Shown: positions 34,314 to 43,252 of the stretch, piece by piece
Layout of the letters: the number at the start of each line of letters is the position of its first letter
How positions within the stretch are numbered: position 1 is the stretch's first letter
Assembly: GCF_029961025.1 (NCBI RefSeq)
Contig: NZ_JASBVP010000009.1
Span: 36,175-100,174 of the forward strand
DNA: 64,000 nt
Direction: 5' to 3'
DNA from: Mycobacterium sp.
GTDB lineage: Bacteria > Actinomycetota > Actinomycetes > Mycobacteriales > Mycobacteriaceae
Made by a program: the position numbers and the translations under genes
Notes under the pieces: generated by a model
The model's input: only the letters and a program-made list of their open reading frames with translations
Database searches by the model: none
What the model was told of the DNA's origin: nothing

Positions 34314-35297
34314 ATGCACGCAATCGAAGTGGCCCACCACGGTGGTCCCGAGGTCCTGCGCTACGTCGAGCGGCCCGAGCCGGCACCGGCCGCCGGTGAG
34401 CTGCTGATCCGGGCCGAAGCCATTGGCATCAACTTCATTGACACCTATTTCCGTACCGGGCAGTATCCCCGCGATGTGCCGTTCGTGCCCGGCATGGAGG
34501 TTTGCGGCACGGTCGCCGCGCTCGGCGACGGCGTGACCGGGTTCTCCCCCGGCGAGCGGGTGGTGACCGCCAACGCGTCCGGTGCCTACGCCGAATTGTC
34601 TACCGCCCCAGCGGAGTTCACGGCCAAGGTACCGCAAGGCATCGAGCCGTCCCAAGCGGCGTCGGTGCTGCTGAAGGGACTGACCGCGCATTACCTGCTG
34701 AAGTCGGTGTATCGCGTGCAGCCGGGTGACACCGTGCTGGTGCACGCCGGCGCCGGCGGGGTGGGATTGATCTTGACCCAGTGGGCCGCATATTTGGGCG
34801 CGACGGTGATCACCACGGTGTCGACGGATGCAAAGGCCGAGGTCTCCCGCCGAGCCGGCGCCAGCGAGGTGCTCTCGTACCCCGACCCCGCCCGGCCCGA
34901 CGAATTCGGCGCCCGGGTGCGGGCGCTCACCGGCGGCCGGGGCGTACAGGTCGTCTACGACGGGGTGGGCGCCACCACGTTCGACGCCAGCCTGGCCAGC
35001 CTGGCGATCCGCGGCACGCTGGCGCTGTTCGGTGCCGCCAGCGGTCCGGTCCCGCCGGTCGATCCGCAACGGCTCAACACCGCCGGGTCGGTTTATCTGA
35101 CCCGGCCCAAGCTCGCCGATTTCACCCGTACCGGAGAGGAATTTCGCTGGCGGGCCGGTGAATTGCTGGACACGATTGGCTCGGGAGGGCTCACCGTCAC
35201 CGTCGGCGCCAGCTATCCGCTGGCGGAGGCCGCCCGGGCGCACCGGGATCTGGGCGAGCGCGCGACCATCGGCGCCCTCGTCTTGCTGCCCGGCTAG
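34314..35297 (+). CDS. qor: NADPH:quinone oxidoreductase (zeta-crystallin type)
   Basis: 327 residues from ATG 34314 (M. tuberculosis Rv1454c, 328). Zinc-free medium-chain dehydrogenase/reductase: GINFIDTYFRTGQYP, the nucleotide motif VLVHAGAGGVGLILTQWA, and RPKLADFTRTGEEF near the C-terminus. It reduces quinones with NADPH. Divergent from the ATP-grasp-like gene with 19 bp between start codons. Confidence 0.95.
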   Translation: MHAIEVAHHGGPEVLRYVERPEPAPAAGELLIRAEAIGINFIDTYFRTGQYPRDVPFVPGMEVCGTVAALGDGVTGFSPGERVVTANASGAYAELSTAPAEFTAKVPQGIEPSQAASVLLKGLTAHYLLKSVYRVQPGDTVLVHAGAGGVGLILTQWAAYLGATVITTVSTDAKAEVSRRAGASEVLSYPDPARPDEFGARVRALTGGRGVQVVYDGVGATTFDASLASLAIRGTLALFGAASGPVPPVDPQRLNTAGSVYLTRPKLADFTRTGEEFRWRAGELLDTIGSGGLTVTVGASYPLAEAARAHRDLGERATIGALVLLPG

Positions 35298-35307
35298 GCC
35301 AAAGTTC

Positions 35308-35370
35308 CCGCGAAAGTGCATCTGGCGACGGCGGTACTCGGGAAACGCGTCGGCCAATGCACTTTCGCGG
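35308..35370. terminator. Long hairpin between convergent qor and otsB1
   Basis: CCGCGAAAGTGCAT (35308-35321) and ATGCACTTTCGCGG (35357-35370) form a perfect 14-bp stem. The inner sequence (TGGCGACG against CGTCGGCCA) extends it imperfectly. It fills most of the 96-bp gap between two converging genes. A terminator is the simplest reading; the length also fits a small mobile inverted-repeat element. Confidence 0.65.
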
Positions 35371-35393
35371 CAGGGAGGCGGTCCGAAGTAGCG

Positions 35394-38300
35394 CTAGGAG
35401 AACCTGATGACGCGCCCGGGGGTCAGTCGTTCCACCCGTCCACGGCATTCGATCTCGGCCGGTGGCACGTCTTGGGGATCCACGCTGATCTCCGCGCCCT
35501 TGCCACTGATTCGCAAATGCAGGTTCTGGCCCCGATAGCGGATCGAAAAACCCAACACACCAAGAGATTCCGGCCATTGCGGAGACAACACGATACGGTC
35601 GCTACGGATTTCCAGGCCGGTGAAGCAGCGTTGCATCAGATCGACGCTGCCCGCCATCGCCGCGAGATGTATGCCCTCGGAGGTGGTGCCGCCCTGGATG
35701 TCGGCGACGTCGGACTTCAGCACCTGCTGGAAAAACTCCATCGCCCGATGACGATTGGCCCGAGCCAGCACCCATGCATGCACCACCCCGCTCAGCGTCG
35801 ATCCGTGCGAAGTGCGGGCCAGGTAGTAGTCGACCGTGTTGCGGATCTGGCCGGGGCTCAGGTGGTAATCCAGCCGGCCCAGAAGGTCGCGTAACTCGTC
35901 GGAGGACAACAGGTAGAGCAGCATCAGCGCGTCGGCCTGCTTGGAGGCCTGGTATCGATTGACGTCATCGCCCTCGGCCTCCAGGATGCGGTCCAGGCGC
36001 TGGATGTTGCCGTACTTCTGCCGGTAGGCATCCCAGTCGAGCTCTTTGAGCCGCTGGTAGCCGTCGAACTGGCTGATCACCCCGTCGTGGAACGGGACGA
36101 ACATGCGCCTGCTGACGTGATCCCAGTGCCCGAGCTCGTCATCGGTCAATCCGAGCTTCTCGCGCAGATCCAGCCGGTTGGGCAGCGGCATCAACTCGAA
36201 AGCGTCGATTGCCCGCAGGATCACCCAGACCGCCATCACGTTGGTGTACGCGTTGTCGTTCACGCCGTCGTACGGGCAGTCCGGATAGCCGGAGTGGAAT
36301 TCGTCGGGCCCGATGACGCCGTTGATGTGATAGCGGTCCCGCTCGGGATCGTATGTGGTTCTGCTGACCCAAAACCGGGCTATCTCGGCGAGCATCTCGG
36401 TGCCGTAGTCGATCAGATACGCCAGATCGCCGGTGGCCTGGTAAAAATGCCAGACGTTGTAGGCCACGGCGATACCGATGTGGTGTGCGCGGTGGCTGGC
36501 ATCGGGCAGCCACCGGCCGGATCGCGGATTCAGGTGCTGGGCGGGGCTTTCCTCCCGGCCGTCGCTACCGGATTGCCATGGGTACATGGCGCCGCGATAG
36601 CCGGCCAGCTTGGCGGCGCGGCGGGCCTCCGGCAGCCGTCGGTAGCGGTACCGCAACAGCGCCCGGGTCACGTTGGGCAGCCGCAGATTCAGCACCGGGA
36701 AGATGAACAGCTCGTCCCAAAAGATGTGCCCCCGGTACGCCTCGCCGTGCAACCCGCGAGCCGGTACCCCGGCATCGAGGTCTTCGCTGTTGGGCGACAC
36801 CGTCTGCAGCAGGTGCAGCAGATGCAGCCGCAGGATCCGCAATTCGTCGGGGTGCTCGTCGAGTTCGATCGACAGCCGCTGCCACAGGTGCGCCCAGGCC
36901 AGCTCATGGCCGTGGCGGATCTCGGCGAAGCGCCCTTGGCGGCCCAGCCTGCGCTCGGCGCCCGCGGCCGGATGCGAGGTGGCGACGTCCCGCCCGGTCA
37001 CCAGGGTGACGGTCTTCTCCACGGTCAGCGGCTCACCCTGGGCCAGCTCGGTGAAGATCTGGTGGCCGATCTCGAACTGCTCGTCGATCAGCCGGTAGGT
37101 CGCGGCCGCCGGGCTGTCGCGGTGCCACACGCTGGTCCCTGCGGCCACGGCAATCGGGATCTGCGACTGCGACGTCTCAACGGTCATGAGCACCGACTTT
37201 TCCGAGAGCGCGCGCTTTTCCAGCCGGTGCAGGTGGTTGCTGGCCAATTCGCGGTACCGCTCCACCAGACCGTTGCGTACGTTGCCGTCGATGGTCGAGC
37301 GGATTTCGATTGGCCCCGACCAGTTCTCGGCGACAATCGTGGTCTGCATGGCGGCGACGTGCGCCTGGTTCATCGCCACCAACCGATGCTGGGTGACCGA
37401 GGTGATGCGCCCGGCGTCGTCGCGAAAGCGCAGTTCCCGGCTCAAGACCGCGGTGCGAAGGTCGAGGGTCTGACGATAGGACAGCAACGTCACGGCATCG
37501 ACGTCGAACCAGTCTCCGCCGCCGGCCCGAAATGTCAGCGGAAGCCAGTTGGGCAGGTTCACCAGGCTCTCGTGCTCCGCGCGGGTGCCGCCGATCAGGT
37601 CATGGAGGCGGTTGTACACCCCGGCGGCGTAGGTTCCCGGGTAGTGCACCTGGCCGGCTTTGGATTCCGGTGCGGCCCCGCGGGTGGCGAAATAGCCGTT
37701 GCCGACGGTGCACAACGCTTCGCGCAGCTTTTCCGTCGACGGGTCATAGCCTTCGAAGGTGTACGTCCACGCCCGGGTGTAGGTGCGCTGCTCGTAGGCC
37801 AGCCAGTTGCCGCCGCGGCGAACGAAATCGCGCACTTCGGCGGGGTTTCTCAGGGTGAAGGCGGCCGCTGTCGGGCGGTCGGCGTCCTCGTCGTGGCGGA
37901 CGGCGATGCCGATTCCGCTGAGCCGAATCGCATCGAACGCGTCCTCATCGGTGAGGTCATCGCCGATGTAGATCGGGACCACCCGGCCGGTTTGGCGGAT
38001 GCGATCGCGAATCCAGCCCAGCGCGGTGCCCTTGTCCCAGTCGATATCGGGACGCAATTCGACGACCTTGCGGCCGTTGGTGATTCGAAGGCCGTGCCGC
38101 TTGCCGAGCCGGTGTGTTGCGGCGATCACCGCGGCCACCCGCTCGGTTGCCACGTTGCGGTAGTGCACCGCGACCGCGAATCGCTTGTGTTCGACCCGAA
38201 CTCCCGGGATCGAGCGCAGCTCGTCGCTCAGGTCGGCCGCAGCGCTTTCCAGCAGGGGGACGGCGGCGGCCGCCGCGGTGTTCTGGTGTGTGCTGCCGTC

Positions 38301-39083
38301 CGGACCGATCAGCTCGAAGCCGTGGCTGCCGGCATACCAGATTCCGGGCAGCCCGACGCGCTCGCGGATGTCGGCCAGATCGCGCCCGGAGAGGATCGCG
38401 ACCGGGCACTGGGCCGCCAGCTGGCGCAACGCCTCGGCGGCGCCGTCGACGAGGGTGGCCGCGTCGGGGTCCGCCACGATCTCGGATAAGGTGCCGTCGT
38501 AGTCCAGGCAGACCAGGGGCCGACGGCCGGCGACCACGCCGATCAGCTGACCGTAGGAGTCCAGCGCGTTCGGGCGTTCCGACATGCGCTTGTCCCCGGT
38601 GCGGACCTCGACCTCGGCGAGATCGGGCACCACCACGTCGGCCCCGCAGCCCAGCAGCTCGTCGGCGTGCCCGTCGACGTCGACGCCGATGACCACGGCA
38701 AACCCGGCGTTGCGGGCGGCTGCCACGCCGGCACCGTCGGCCTGCACGGCCACCGCGCGTTCCACGGCCACCCCCAGCTTGCCGGCGGCGCAGCGCAGGC
38801 CGGCCGGCTCCGGCTCTACCGGTAGCCCGGGTGCCCCCTCGTCGGCACCCCCGACGCACACGGTGAACAAGCCGCCGACCCCGGCCGCGCCCAGCGTCCG
38901 CTCGGCGTCCCCGCCGCGCCAATAGACGGCCGCTGCAACGCCCGCCTGCCGCACCTTGCGCGCCAGGGCCGCCGCCGACACGACCGCGGCTACCCCACCG
39001 TTCCCTCCGCCCGCGATCACCACGTCGCGATCGAAGATCACGGCGTCATGGAGTCGCGGGTCGATCGTGACGGGCGGTTTCAT
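35394..39083 (-). CDS. otsB1: Trehalose-phosphatase / glycoside hydrolase 65 fusion (OtsB1; Rv2006 type)
   Basis: 1229 residues from ATG 39083 (AGGAG nine bases upstream); M. tuberculosis OtsB1 has 1327. Region 1 (about 10-150) is a decayed HAD unit that begins DAVIFDRDVVIAGGG. The cap domain found in Rv2006 is missing, which accounts for most of the length difference. Region 2 (about 165-420) is a trehalose-6-phosphatase HAD domain with nucleophile motif LVCLDYDGTLSEIV and YIGDDLTDEDAF. Region 3 (about 430-1229) is a GH65 domain; the acid Glu lies in INGVIGPDEFHSGYP. OtsB1 of M. tuberculosis is reported to lack the phosphatase role of OtsB2. GH65 members are mostly alpha-glucoside phosphorylases. 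Probably last gene of the PPE-JmjC-sulfotransferase unit. Confidence 0.92.
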   Translation of the reverse strand: MKPPVTIDPRLHDAVIFDRDVVIAGGGNGGVAAVVSAAALARKVRQAGVAAAVYWRGGDAERTLGAAGVGGLFTVCVGGADEGAPGLPVEPEPAGLRCAAGKLGVAVERAVAVQADGAGVAAARNAGFAVVIGVDVDGHADELLGCGADVVVPDLAEVEVRTGDKRMSERPNALDSYGQLIGVVAGRRPLVCLDYDGTLSEIVADPDAATLVDGAAEALRQLAAQCPVAILSGRDLADIRERVGLPGIWYAGSHGFELIGPDGSTHQNTAAAAAVPLLESAAADLSDELRSIPGVRVEHKRFAVAVHYRNVATERVAAVIAATHRLGKRHGLRITNGRKVVELRPDIDWDKGTALGWIRDRIRQTGRVVPIYIGDDLTDEDAFDAIRLSGIGIAVRHDEDADRPTAAAFTLRNPAEVRDFVRRGGNWLAYEQRTYTRAWTYTFEGYDPSTEKLREALCTVGNGYFATRGAAPESKAGQVHYPGTYAAGVYNRLHDLIGGTRAEHESLVNLPNWLPLTFRAGGGDWFDVDAVTLLSYRQTLDLRTAVLSRELRFRDDAGRITSVTQHRLVAMNQAHVAAMQTTIVAENWSGPIEIRSTIDGNVRNGLVERYRELASNHLHRLEKRALSEKSVLMTVETSQSQIPIAVAAGTSVWHRDSPAAATYRLIDEQFEIGHQIFTELAQGEPLTVEKTVTLVTGRDVATSHPAAGAERRLGRQGRFAEIRHGHELAWAHLWQRLSIELDEHPDELRILRLHLLHLLQTVSPNSEDLDAGVPARGLHGEAYRGHIFWDELFIFPVLNLRLPNVTRALLRYRYRRLPEARRAAKLAGYRGAMYPWQSGSDGREESPAQHLNPRSGRWLPDASHRAHHIGIAVAYNVWHFYQATGDLAYLIDYGTEMLAEIARFWVSRTTYDPERDRYHINGVIGPDEFHSGYPDCPYDGVNDNAYTNVMAVWVILRAIDAFELMPLPNRLDLREKLGLTDDELGHWDHVSRRMFVPFHDGVISQFDGYQRLKELDWDAYRQKYGNIQRLDRILEAEGDDVNRYQASKQADALMLLYLLSSDELRDLLGRLDYHLSPGQIRNTVDYYLARTSHGSTLSGVVHAWVLARANRHRAMEFFQQVLKSDVADIQGGTTSEGIHLAAMAGSVDLMQRCFTGLEIRSDRIVLSPQWPESLGVLGFSIRYRGQNLHLRISGKGAEISVDPQDVPPAEIECRGRVERLTPGRVIRFS

Positions 39084-39171
39084 GCTCGACACTCCTGCAC
39101 TCATCGGCTGCGCGGCCACCGGGTGGCCCACCCGGATTGTGTCACTGTGCCGCCGGCGGAGTCGGCCTGCG

Positions 39172-40143
39172 CTATCCGCACGACGCCAGCGCGCGATAGC
39201 CCGGCTCGGCGAAGCACCGCGCGGCCTCCCGCATGGCTTCGGTGATCGGACGCCGCTTAGGGTCGTCGCCGGCAAAGATCCGACGGCCCGGATCCTTGGC
39301 GTAAAGGCGGGACTCTTCGATCATCTGCCGAAGTGCCGCCGGGTCGATTTCGAGCCCGAAATGCGGGGCCACCCGGTTCCACACCGCGGCGGGCAGCTCG
39401 GCATGGTCGACGCAGAGGCGCCCCGCCGGGTCGGCGAGCGCCGCCTCCAGCATGGCCCCCAGCGCACGGCCCGCGAACTCGGTGCGTCCCATGGCCGCAA
39501 CGGCGGCGGGGTCCAGTCCGAAAAGCCGGGCGGCCAGAGCCGGCGCGGCCTGAAACCCGAGCCAGCCCGGGGGTTCGGCGAGCAGCGAGGCCAGCACGCG
39601 CACCGGGTCGCGCTGGACCCAGACCCAGGGGGTGTCCGGGAACGCGGCGGCCAGCAGCACCCGGCGGCGAATGGCCCAGCTCGAGCATTTGAGCACCAGC
39701 CGCCGCTCGTCCCCGTGCCGGCAGCGGCCAAGCGCCCGCACCAGCAGCCGGACAAGCCGGGCCGGCGCCGCCCCGCCGGCCCGATCGGGTTCGAGGCCCG
39801 GGAGGGCCCGCAGCAGGGCGTTGAGGGGCGTCGGCTCGGCGAGCACGACGACACCGGGCAGGGTGCCCAGCAACCGGGACACCACCGTCGACCCGCACCG
39901 CGAGAGGTGAAAGATGATGCCCGCCGGCTCGAGCGACGGCTCGCCGTCGAGAGCGACGAGCGCTTCCAGCCCGGTGCGTACCAGCGGCCGCGCCCGCGGG
40001 CCGGCCGCCCAGCGGACGACCGTTTGATCGAAGAACGGCTCGGCGAAGCGCTCCGCGGAAAGGTCTGCCCAGTCGACGGCCGGGACGGGCCCGGAAAAGT
40101 CCAGTCTGACCGGTGTCCAACGGGCGAGGTCGGCGAGTTCCAT
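39172..40143 (-). CDS. Sulfotransferase-family protein
   Basis: 323 residues, cytoplasmic. The 5'-phosphosulfate loop is IIFHLSRCGSTVVSRLLGT (SRCGST at 81-86), and a 3'-phosphate motif is seen in WVWVQRDPVRVLASLLAEPP. The N-terminal 60 residues (LDFSGPVPAVDWADL, RFAEPFFDQTV) are typical of a sulfotransferase subfamily often encoded beside iron/2-oxoglutarate hydroxylases (general family knowledge). The Lys/Thr of classical PAPS loops is replaced, so catalysis is not certain. Gaps are 88 bp to otsB1 and 91 bp from the JmjC gene, all same strand. I know no M. tuberculosis counterpart at this place. Confidence 0.8.
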   Translation of the reverse strand: MELADLARWTPVRLDFSGPVPAVDWADLSAERFAEPFFDQTVVRWAAGPRARPLVRTGLEALVALDGEPSLEPAGIIFHLSRCGSTVVSRLLGTLPGVVVLAEPTPLNALLRALPGLEPDRAGGAAPARLVRLLVRALGRCRHGDERRLVLKCSSWAIRRRVLLAAAFPDTPWVWVQRDPVRVLASLLAEPPGWLGFQAAPALAARLFGLDPAAVAAMGRTEFAGRALGAMLEAALADPAGRLCVDHAELPAAVWNRVAPHFGLEIDPAALRQMIEESRLYAKDPGRRIFAGDDPKRRPITEAMREAARCFAEPGYRALASCG

Positions 40144-40234
40144 CAGCCGGGGCCGCCGCGTGCCGGCGGGTATCGCGTCACGGCCCGGCGCGCCCGCAGC
40201 GGCCGGTGCTCACGGCAGTGGACGTTGTCTCGGG

Positions 40235-41407
40235 TCATGCGGGCGGCTGTACGCCTTCACCGTCGGGCAGCCGGCGAAGGAATCCGCTGGTGATCAGCGT
40301 GCGGGCCAGCTCGGTCTGCTGCGCCGCCCGCAACCCCGGCAGCTCACCCACCCGAAACGGCCGGGTGCTGCGGGAGACGAACAGCATCGCGGCTTCGTGG
40401 TCGGGGCCGGCGGTGATCGACAATTGGGCAAAATGCAGGGCGACGCCGCCGGGGTGCGTCGTCACCCGGGAATACAGCGGCTGATACTTCACCACCCGGG
40501 TGTGTCCGTCGATCGCGACCGCGCCGATCGCGGGTCCGACCGGCGGGCAGCGGCCGCGCCGGACCAGGAGATCCGCCAGGGCGTCCAGACCGTCCGCGAG
40601 GACACCCGGATCGCCGAACGCGGTGACCAGGTCCCGCACGAGAACGCTCACCCCCGCCCGGGCGTCCGCGTCGTCGAGGTGCCGCGGCGGCAGCTGGGTG
40701 TGCAGCCGGTCATCGCGCCGGCTCATCGAGTCCAGTACCCGCGCGAGGAGCGCGTACACGGTGGGCGCGTGGATCCCGACGGTCAGGTGGATGGAGGGCT
40801 GCGAGATTGCCCGGGCCGCATGGACCTGGCCGCGCGGCAGGTACAGCACGTCACCGGCCTCCAGACGCAGCTCGGCCGGAGGCCGGAGGCCGGCTACCGC
40901 CACCGGCTCTTGGCGCTGCATGAGGTGCGGCGGCATCACGGTGTCATACAGCCGCCAGTCCTTGGGGCCCCGGACCTGAAGGATCACCACGTCGTGGTCG
41001 TCGTAGTGGGGAAGAAAGCCCTGTGAGCCGGGGGGAGTCAGGTAGGCGTTTACCTGGGTTGCGTAGTTCAGCTCGACCTCGATGGAGTGAGCCAACAGGG
41101 CAATTGCGCGCGCGTACCGCTCGACGCTGTCCAAAACGATCGTGTAGCCGTCGGCGAAATCGCGATGAACGGCGGCGACATCGAGACTGCCGTCGGCCAG
41201 CCGATAGTTCTCCGGGCCCTTTTTCTCGTGGCCTCTGACCAGGCGCACCGCCGACGGCTCCGACCGGAACACCTGCACCAGGTCCTCGACCGACGCGGCC
41301 CCGGGCAGCAGGCAATCGAAGTAGCCCACGCAACTACGCTTGATGTGGCGGTGCGTCACGCCCCAAATCTCGTCGAGAAAGGTCTGCACCGCGAGCGGCT
41401 GCAGCAA
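40235..41407 (-). CDS. JmjC-domain (cupin) Fe(II)/2-oxoglutarate oxygenase
   Basis: 390 residues from TTG 41407. The JmjC/cupin-4 core reads LPHYDDHDVVILQVRGPKDWRLYD: metal ligands H134, D136 and, later, H196 (LPRGQVHAAR). Lys149 is a candidate 2-oxoglutarate contact. The C-terminal part (about 215-390) includes a winged-helix-like region, as in ribosomal oxygenases of the RoxA/YcfD type. Substrate unknown; the family hydroxylates proteins or peptides. The start is doubtful: homology-like sequence (SLAWLLQPLAVQTFLDEIWG) begins before the TTG, and the frame stays open back to the PPE stop, which is in the same frame 36 bp upstream. Confidence 0.82.
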   Translation of the reverse strand: MLQPLAVQTFLDEIWGVTHRHIKRSCVGYFDCLLPGAASVEDLVQVFRSEPSAVRLVRGHEKKGPENYRLADGSLDVAAVHRDFADGYTIVLDSVERYARAIALLAHSIEVELNYATQVNAYLTPPGSQGFLPHYDDHDVVILQVRGPKDWRLYDTVMPPHLMQRQEPVAVAGLRPPAELRLEAGDVLYLPRGQVHAARAISQPSIHLTVGIHAPTVYALLARVLDSMSRRDDRLHTQLPPRHLDDADARAGVSVLVRDLVTAFGDPGVLADGLDALADLLVRRGRCPPVGPAIGAVAIDGHTRVVKYQPLYSRVTTHPGGVALHFAQLSITAGPDHEAAMLFVSRSTRPFRVGELPGLRAAQQTELARTLITSGFLRRLPDGEGVQPPA

Positions 41408-41443
41408 CCAGGCTAGCGAAAACTCGACGGCAACCTCCCGTCC

Positions 41444-42964
41444 TCAGTCATCCGCTGCCCCCTTCTCGGTGGGTCCGTCGCGGTGCCAGCTAGCGGGCAC
41501 CATCGGGGTCGTCGGACCCTCCCCGAACGCGTCGCCGACGAGGGTGAGCAGCCCGGCCGCCTCCCCGGCGGCCTCCTGGCGCGCGGTGCCGGCGAACCCC
41601 AGGTTGCCGGCGCCGCGATCGGAGACCGCCGCGATGACCGGCTCTCCATCCAGTGGTTCGCCCCAGTCCGGGTCGACCCCGATGTTCATATCCATGAACT
41701 CGTCGCCGTACCCGCGGCGCTTGGCGCGCCGGCGCCGGCGCGCCCGGGCCTGCTCCCGGGCGGCGGCCGCGGCCGCCGTCGCGGCCGTCTCGGGTGTCGG
41801 CGTCTTTCGTTTGGCGGCGGCGCTGGCGCTGGCGCTCATCCCCGAATCGACGCCGATCCCGGGCGGCGCTATCGCGTAGGGCGGCATAAAACCCGCGCTG
41901 GCGACCGGCGGCGTGGGCGGCGGCGCCGGCGGGGAACTCACGACGGTGCTCGGCGCGGGCGCTGGGGCAGGGGCCGGCGCCGTGGCGGGAGCCGCGACGG
42001 GTGCTGCCAGCACTGGGGCGATGACGGGGGCCGGTAACGTCAGGGGTGCAGCCGCGACGGGCGCCGGCGTCGGCGCGACCACGGGCGCAACAGGTTGAAC
42101 GGCAGCCAGCCCGGCCAGCCCGGCGAAGCCGGCCCCAGAGGCCGGGTTGGCGAGGGTCAGGCCCAGCGCGGCCACCGTCAATTCCGGGGCGTAATAGGTG
42201 ATGGCTTCGATCACATGGGTAAACTCATCTGCGATAAGTGCCGGGATGTCGCTCAGCAACTGCGATATCGCCCCGGAAGGATTTGACGGGAACTCCGAGA
42301 AATCCCGCCTCAAGGTGAGGAGGATTTCGAGAACTCGGTTTATCCACCAGCTCAACTGGCCTGGGTTCCCGTTGTCGTTATCGATAATGTCTTGGGTGTC
42401 GGAGCTGCTGCTACTGTTGCCGGTGGACTTTTGGATTTGCGGCGCCGGGTCGGTGTGTGGCGCCGCGGCCACCGCGGCGGTGGAGACGGCGTGATAGGTG
42501 CTCATGGTGGTGGCCGCCTGAACCCACATCCGCGCATAGTCGGCCTCGTTCAGCGCGATCGGGATGGTGTTGATGCCGAAAAAGTTCGTCGCCACCAGCA
42601 CCGCGTGGGTCGCGTGATTGGCGGCCAGCTCCGCTAGGGTGGGCATCGCGGCCAGGGCGCCGGTGTAGGCGGCGGCAGCGGTCTCATGGCCGGCGGCCAC
42701 CGCCGCGCTGTTCGCGCTGGCCTGCGTCAGCCACGCCAGATACGGCACGTGGGCGGCAATATACGACTCCGCGCTGGGGCCCTGCCAGGCGCCCGCCTGC
42801 ACCGCCGACAAGATCGCGCCGAGCTCCTCGGCCACGGAGGCGTATTCCGTGCTCAGCGACGTCCACGCCCCCGCCGCGGCCAGCAACGAACCGGGTCCCG
42901 GGCCGCTGGACAGCAACGCCGAATGCACCTCCGGCGGAAAGGCCATCCACACCGGCGCGGTCAT
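41444..42964 (-). CDS. PPE family protein, PPW subfamily
   Basis: 506 residues from ATG 42964; a GTG at 42985 would add seven. The PPE domain spans about 1-170, with [20 protein letters not shown] and the AGAWQG bend. A central helical region follows, then a Pro/Ala tract (about 300-385) and a basic patch [10 protein letters not shown] before [14 protein letters not shown]. The C-terminus has LGFAGT and [10 protein letters not shown], the GFxGT and PxxPxxW motifs that define PPE-PPW. Probably secreted by a type VII (ESX) system. No PE partner gene is seen upstream. First gene of the accessory unit with the JmjC and sulfotransferase genes. Confidence 0.93.
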   Translation of the reverse strand: MTAPVWMAFPPEVHSALLSSGPGPGSLLAAAGAWTSLSTEYASVAEELGAILSAVQAGAWQGPSAESYIAAHVPYLAWLTQASANSAAVAAGHETAAAAYTGALAAMPTLAELAANHATHAVLVATNFFGINTIPIALNEADYARMWVQAATTMSTYHAVSTAAVAAAPHTDPAPQIQKSTGNSSSSSDTQDIIDNDNGNPGQLSWWINRVLEILLTLRRDFSEFPSNPSGAISQLLSDIPALIADEFTHVIEAITYYAPELTVAALGLTLANPASGAGFAGLAGLAAVQPVAPVVAPTPAPVAAAPLTLPAPVIAPVLAAPVAAPATAPAPAPAPAPSTVVSSPPAPPPTPPVASAGFMPPYAIAPPGIGVDSGMSASASAAAKRKTPTPETAATAAAAAAREQARARRRRRAKRRGYGDEFMDMNIGVDPDWGEPLDGEPVIAAVSDRGAGNLGFAGTARQEAAGEAAGLLTLVGDAFGEGPTTPMVPASWHRDGPTEKGAADD

Positions 42965-43164
42965 CGGGGCCCAACCGAACACCACGCCAAAGCGGCCGCG
43001 TGCGCCACCGTTCGCCGGCTGAGCCGCACCGCCGCAGCGGCCGGGCCGTGGGGACTGACGCGCAGTGTCATCGCGGGTCCTTCGGATCGGTGGTGGGTAC
43101 GGGCGGCGCCGCGGACCCGTCCGTGACCGGCGAATCGGCTGCTACAACCGGGCCGGGCGGGCCA

Positions 43165-43186
43165 CAAGCGCATTGCAAGCGCATTG
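43165..43186. repeat. Perfect 11-bp tandem duplication
   Basis: CAAGCGCATTG occurs twice head to tail in the 288-bp gap between the PPE gene and ctaB. The rest of that gap holds the ctaB hairpin and no gene that I can support. Confidence 0.75.
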
Positions 43187-43190
43187 AATA

Positions 43191-43222
43191 CGACACCGTG
43201 TTCTGAGGACAAGACGGTGTCG
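43191..43222 (-). terminator. Hairpin downstream of ctaB
   Basis: CGACACCGT / ACGGTGTCG, a perfect 9-bp stem with a 14-nt loop. It begins about 30 bp past the ctaB stop codon on the minus strand. Likely terminator without T-tract. Confidence 0.55.
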
Positions 43223-43252
43223 GGGTATGGGGTATGCGGCGGGGCCGGGCGA

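Noticed and set aside
36087..38489. 800-codon open frame on the plus strand opposite otsB1
   Set aside because: Antisense shadow of a clear three-region protein; composition is the mirrored high-GC codon bias and no motif is found.
40144..40234. Possible precursor-peptide gene between the sulfotransferase and JmjC genes
   Set aside because: The gap is only 91 bp and shows no start codon with ribosome binding site followed by a peptide-like frame.
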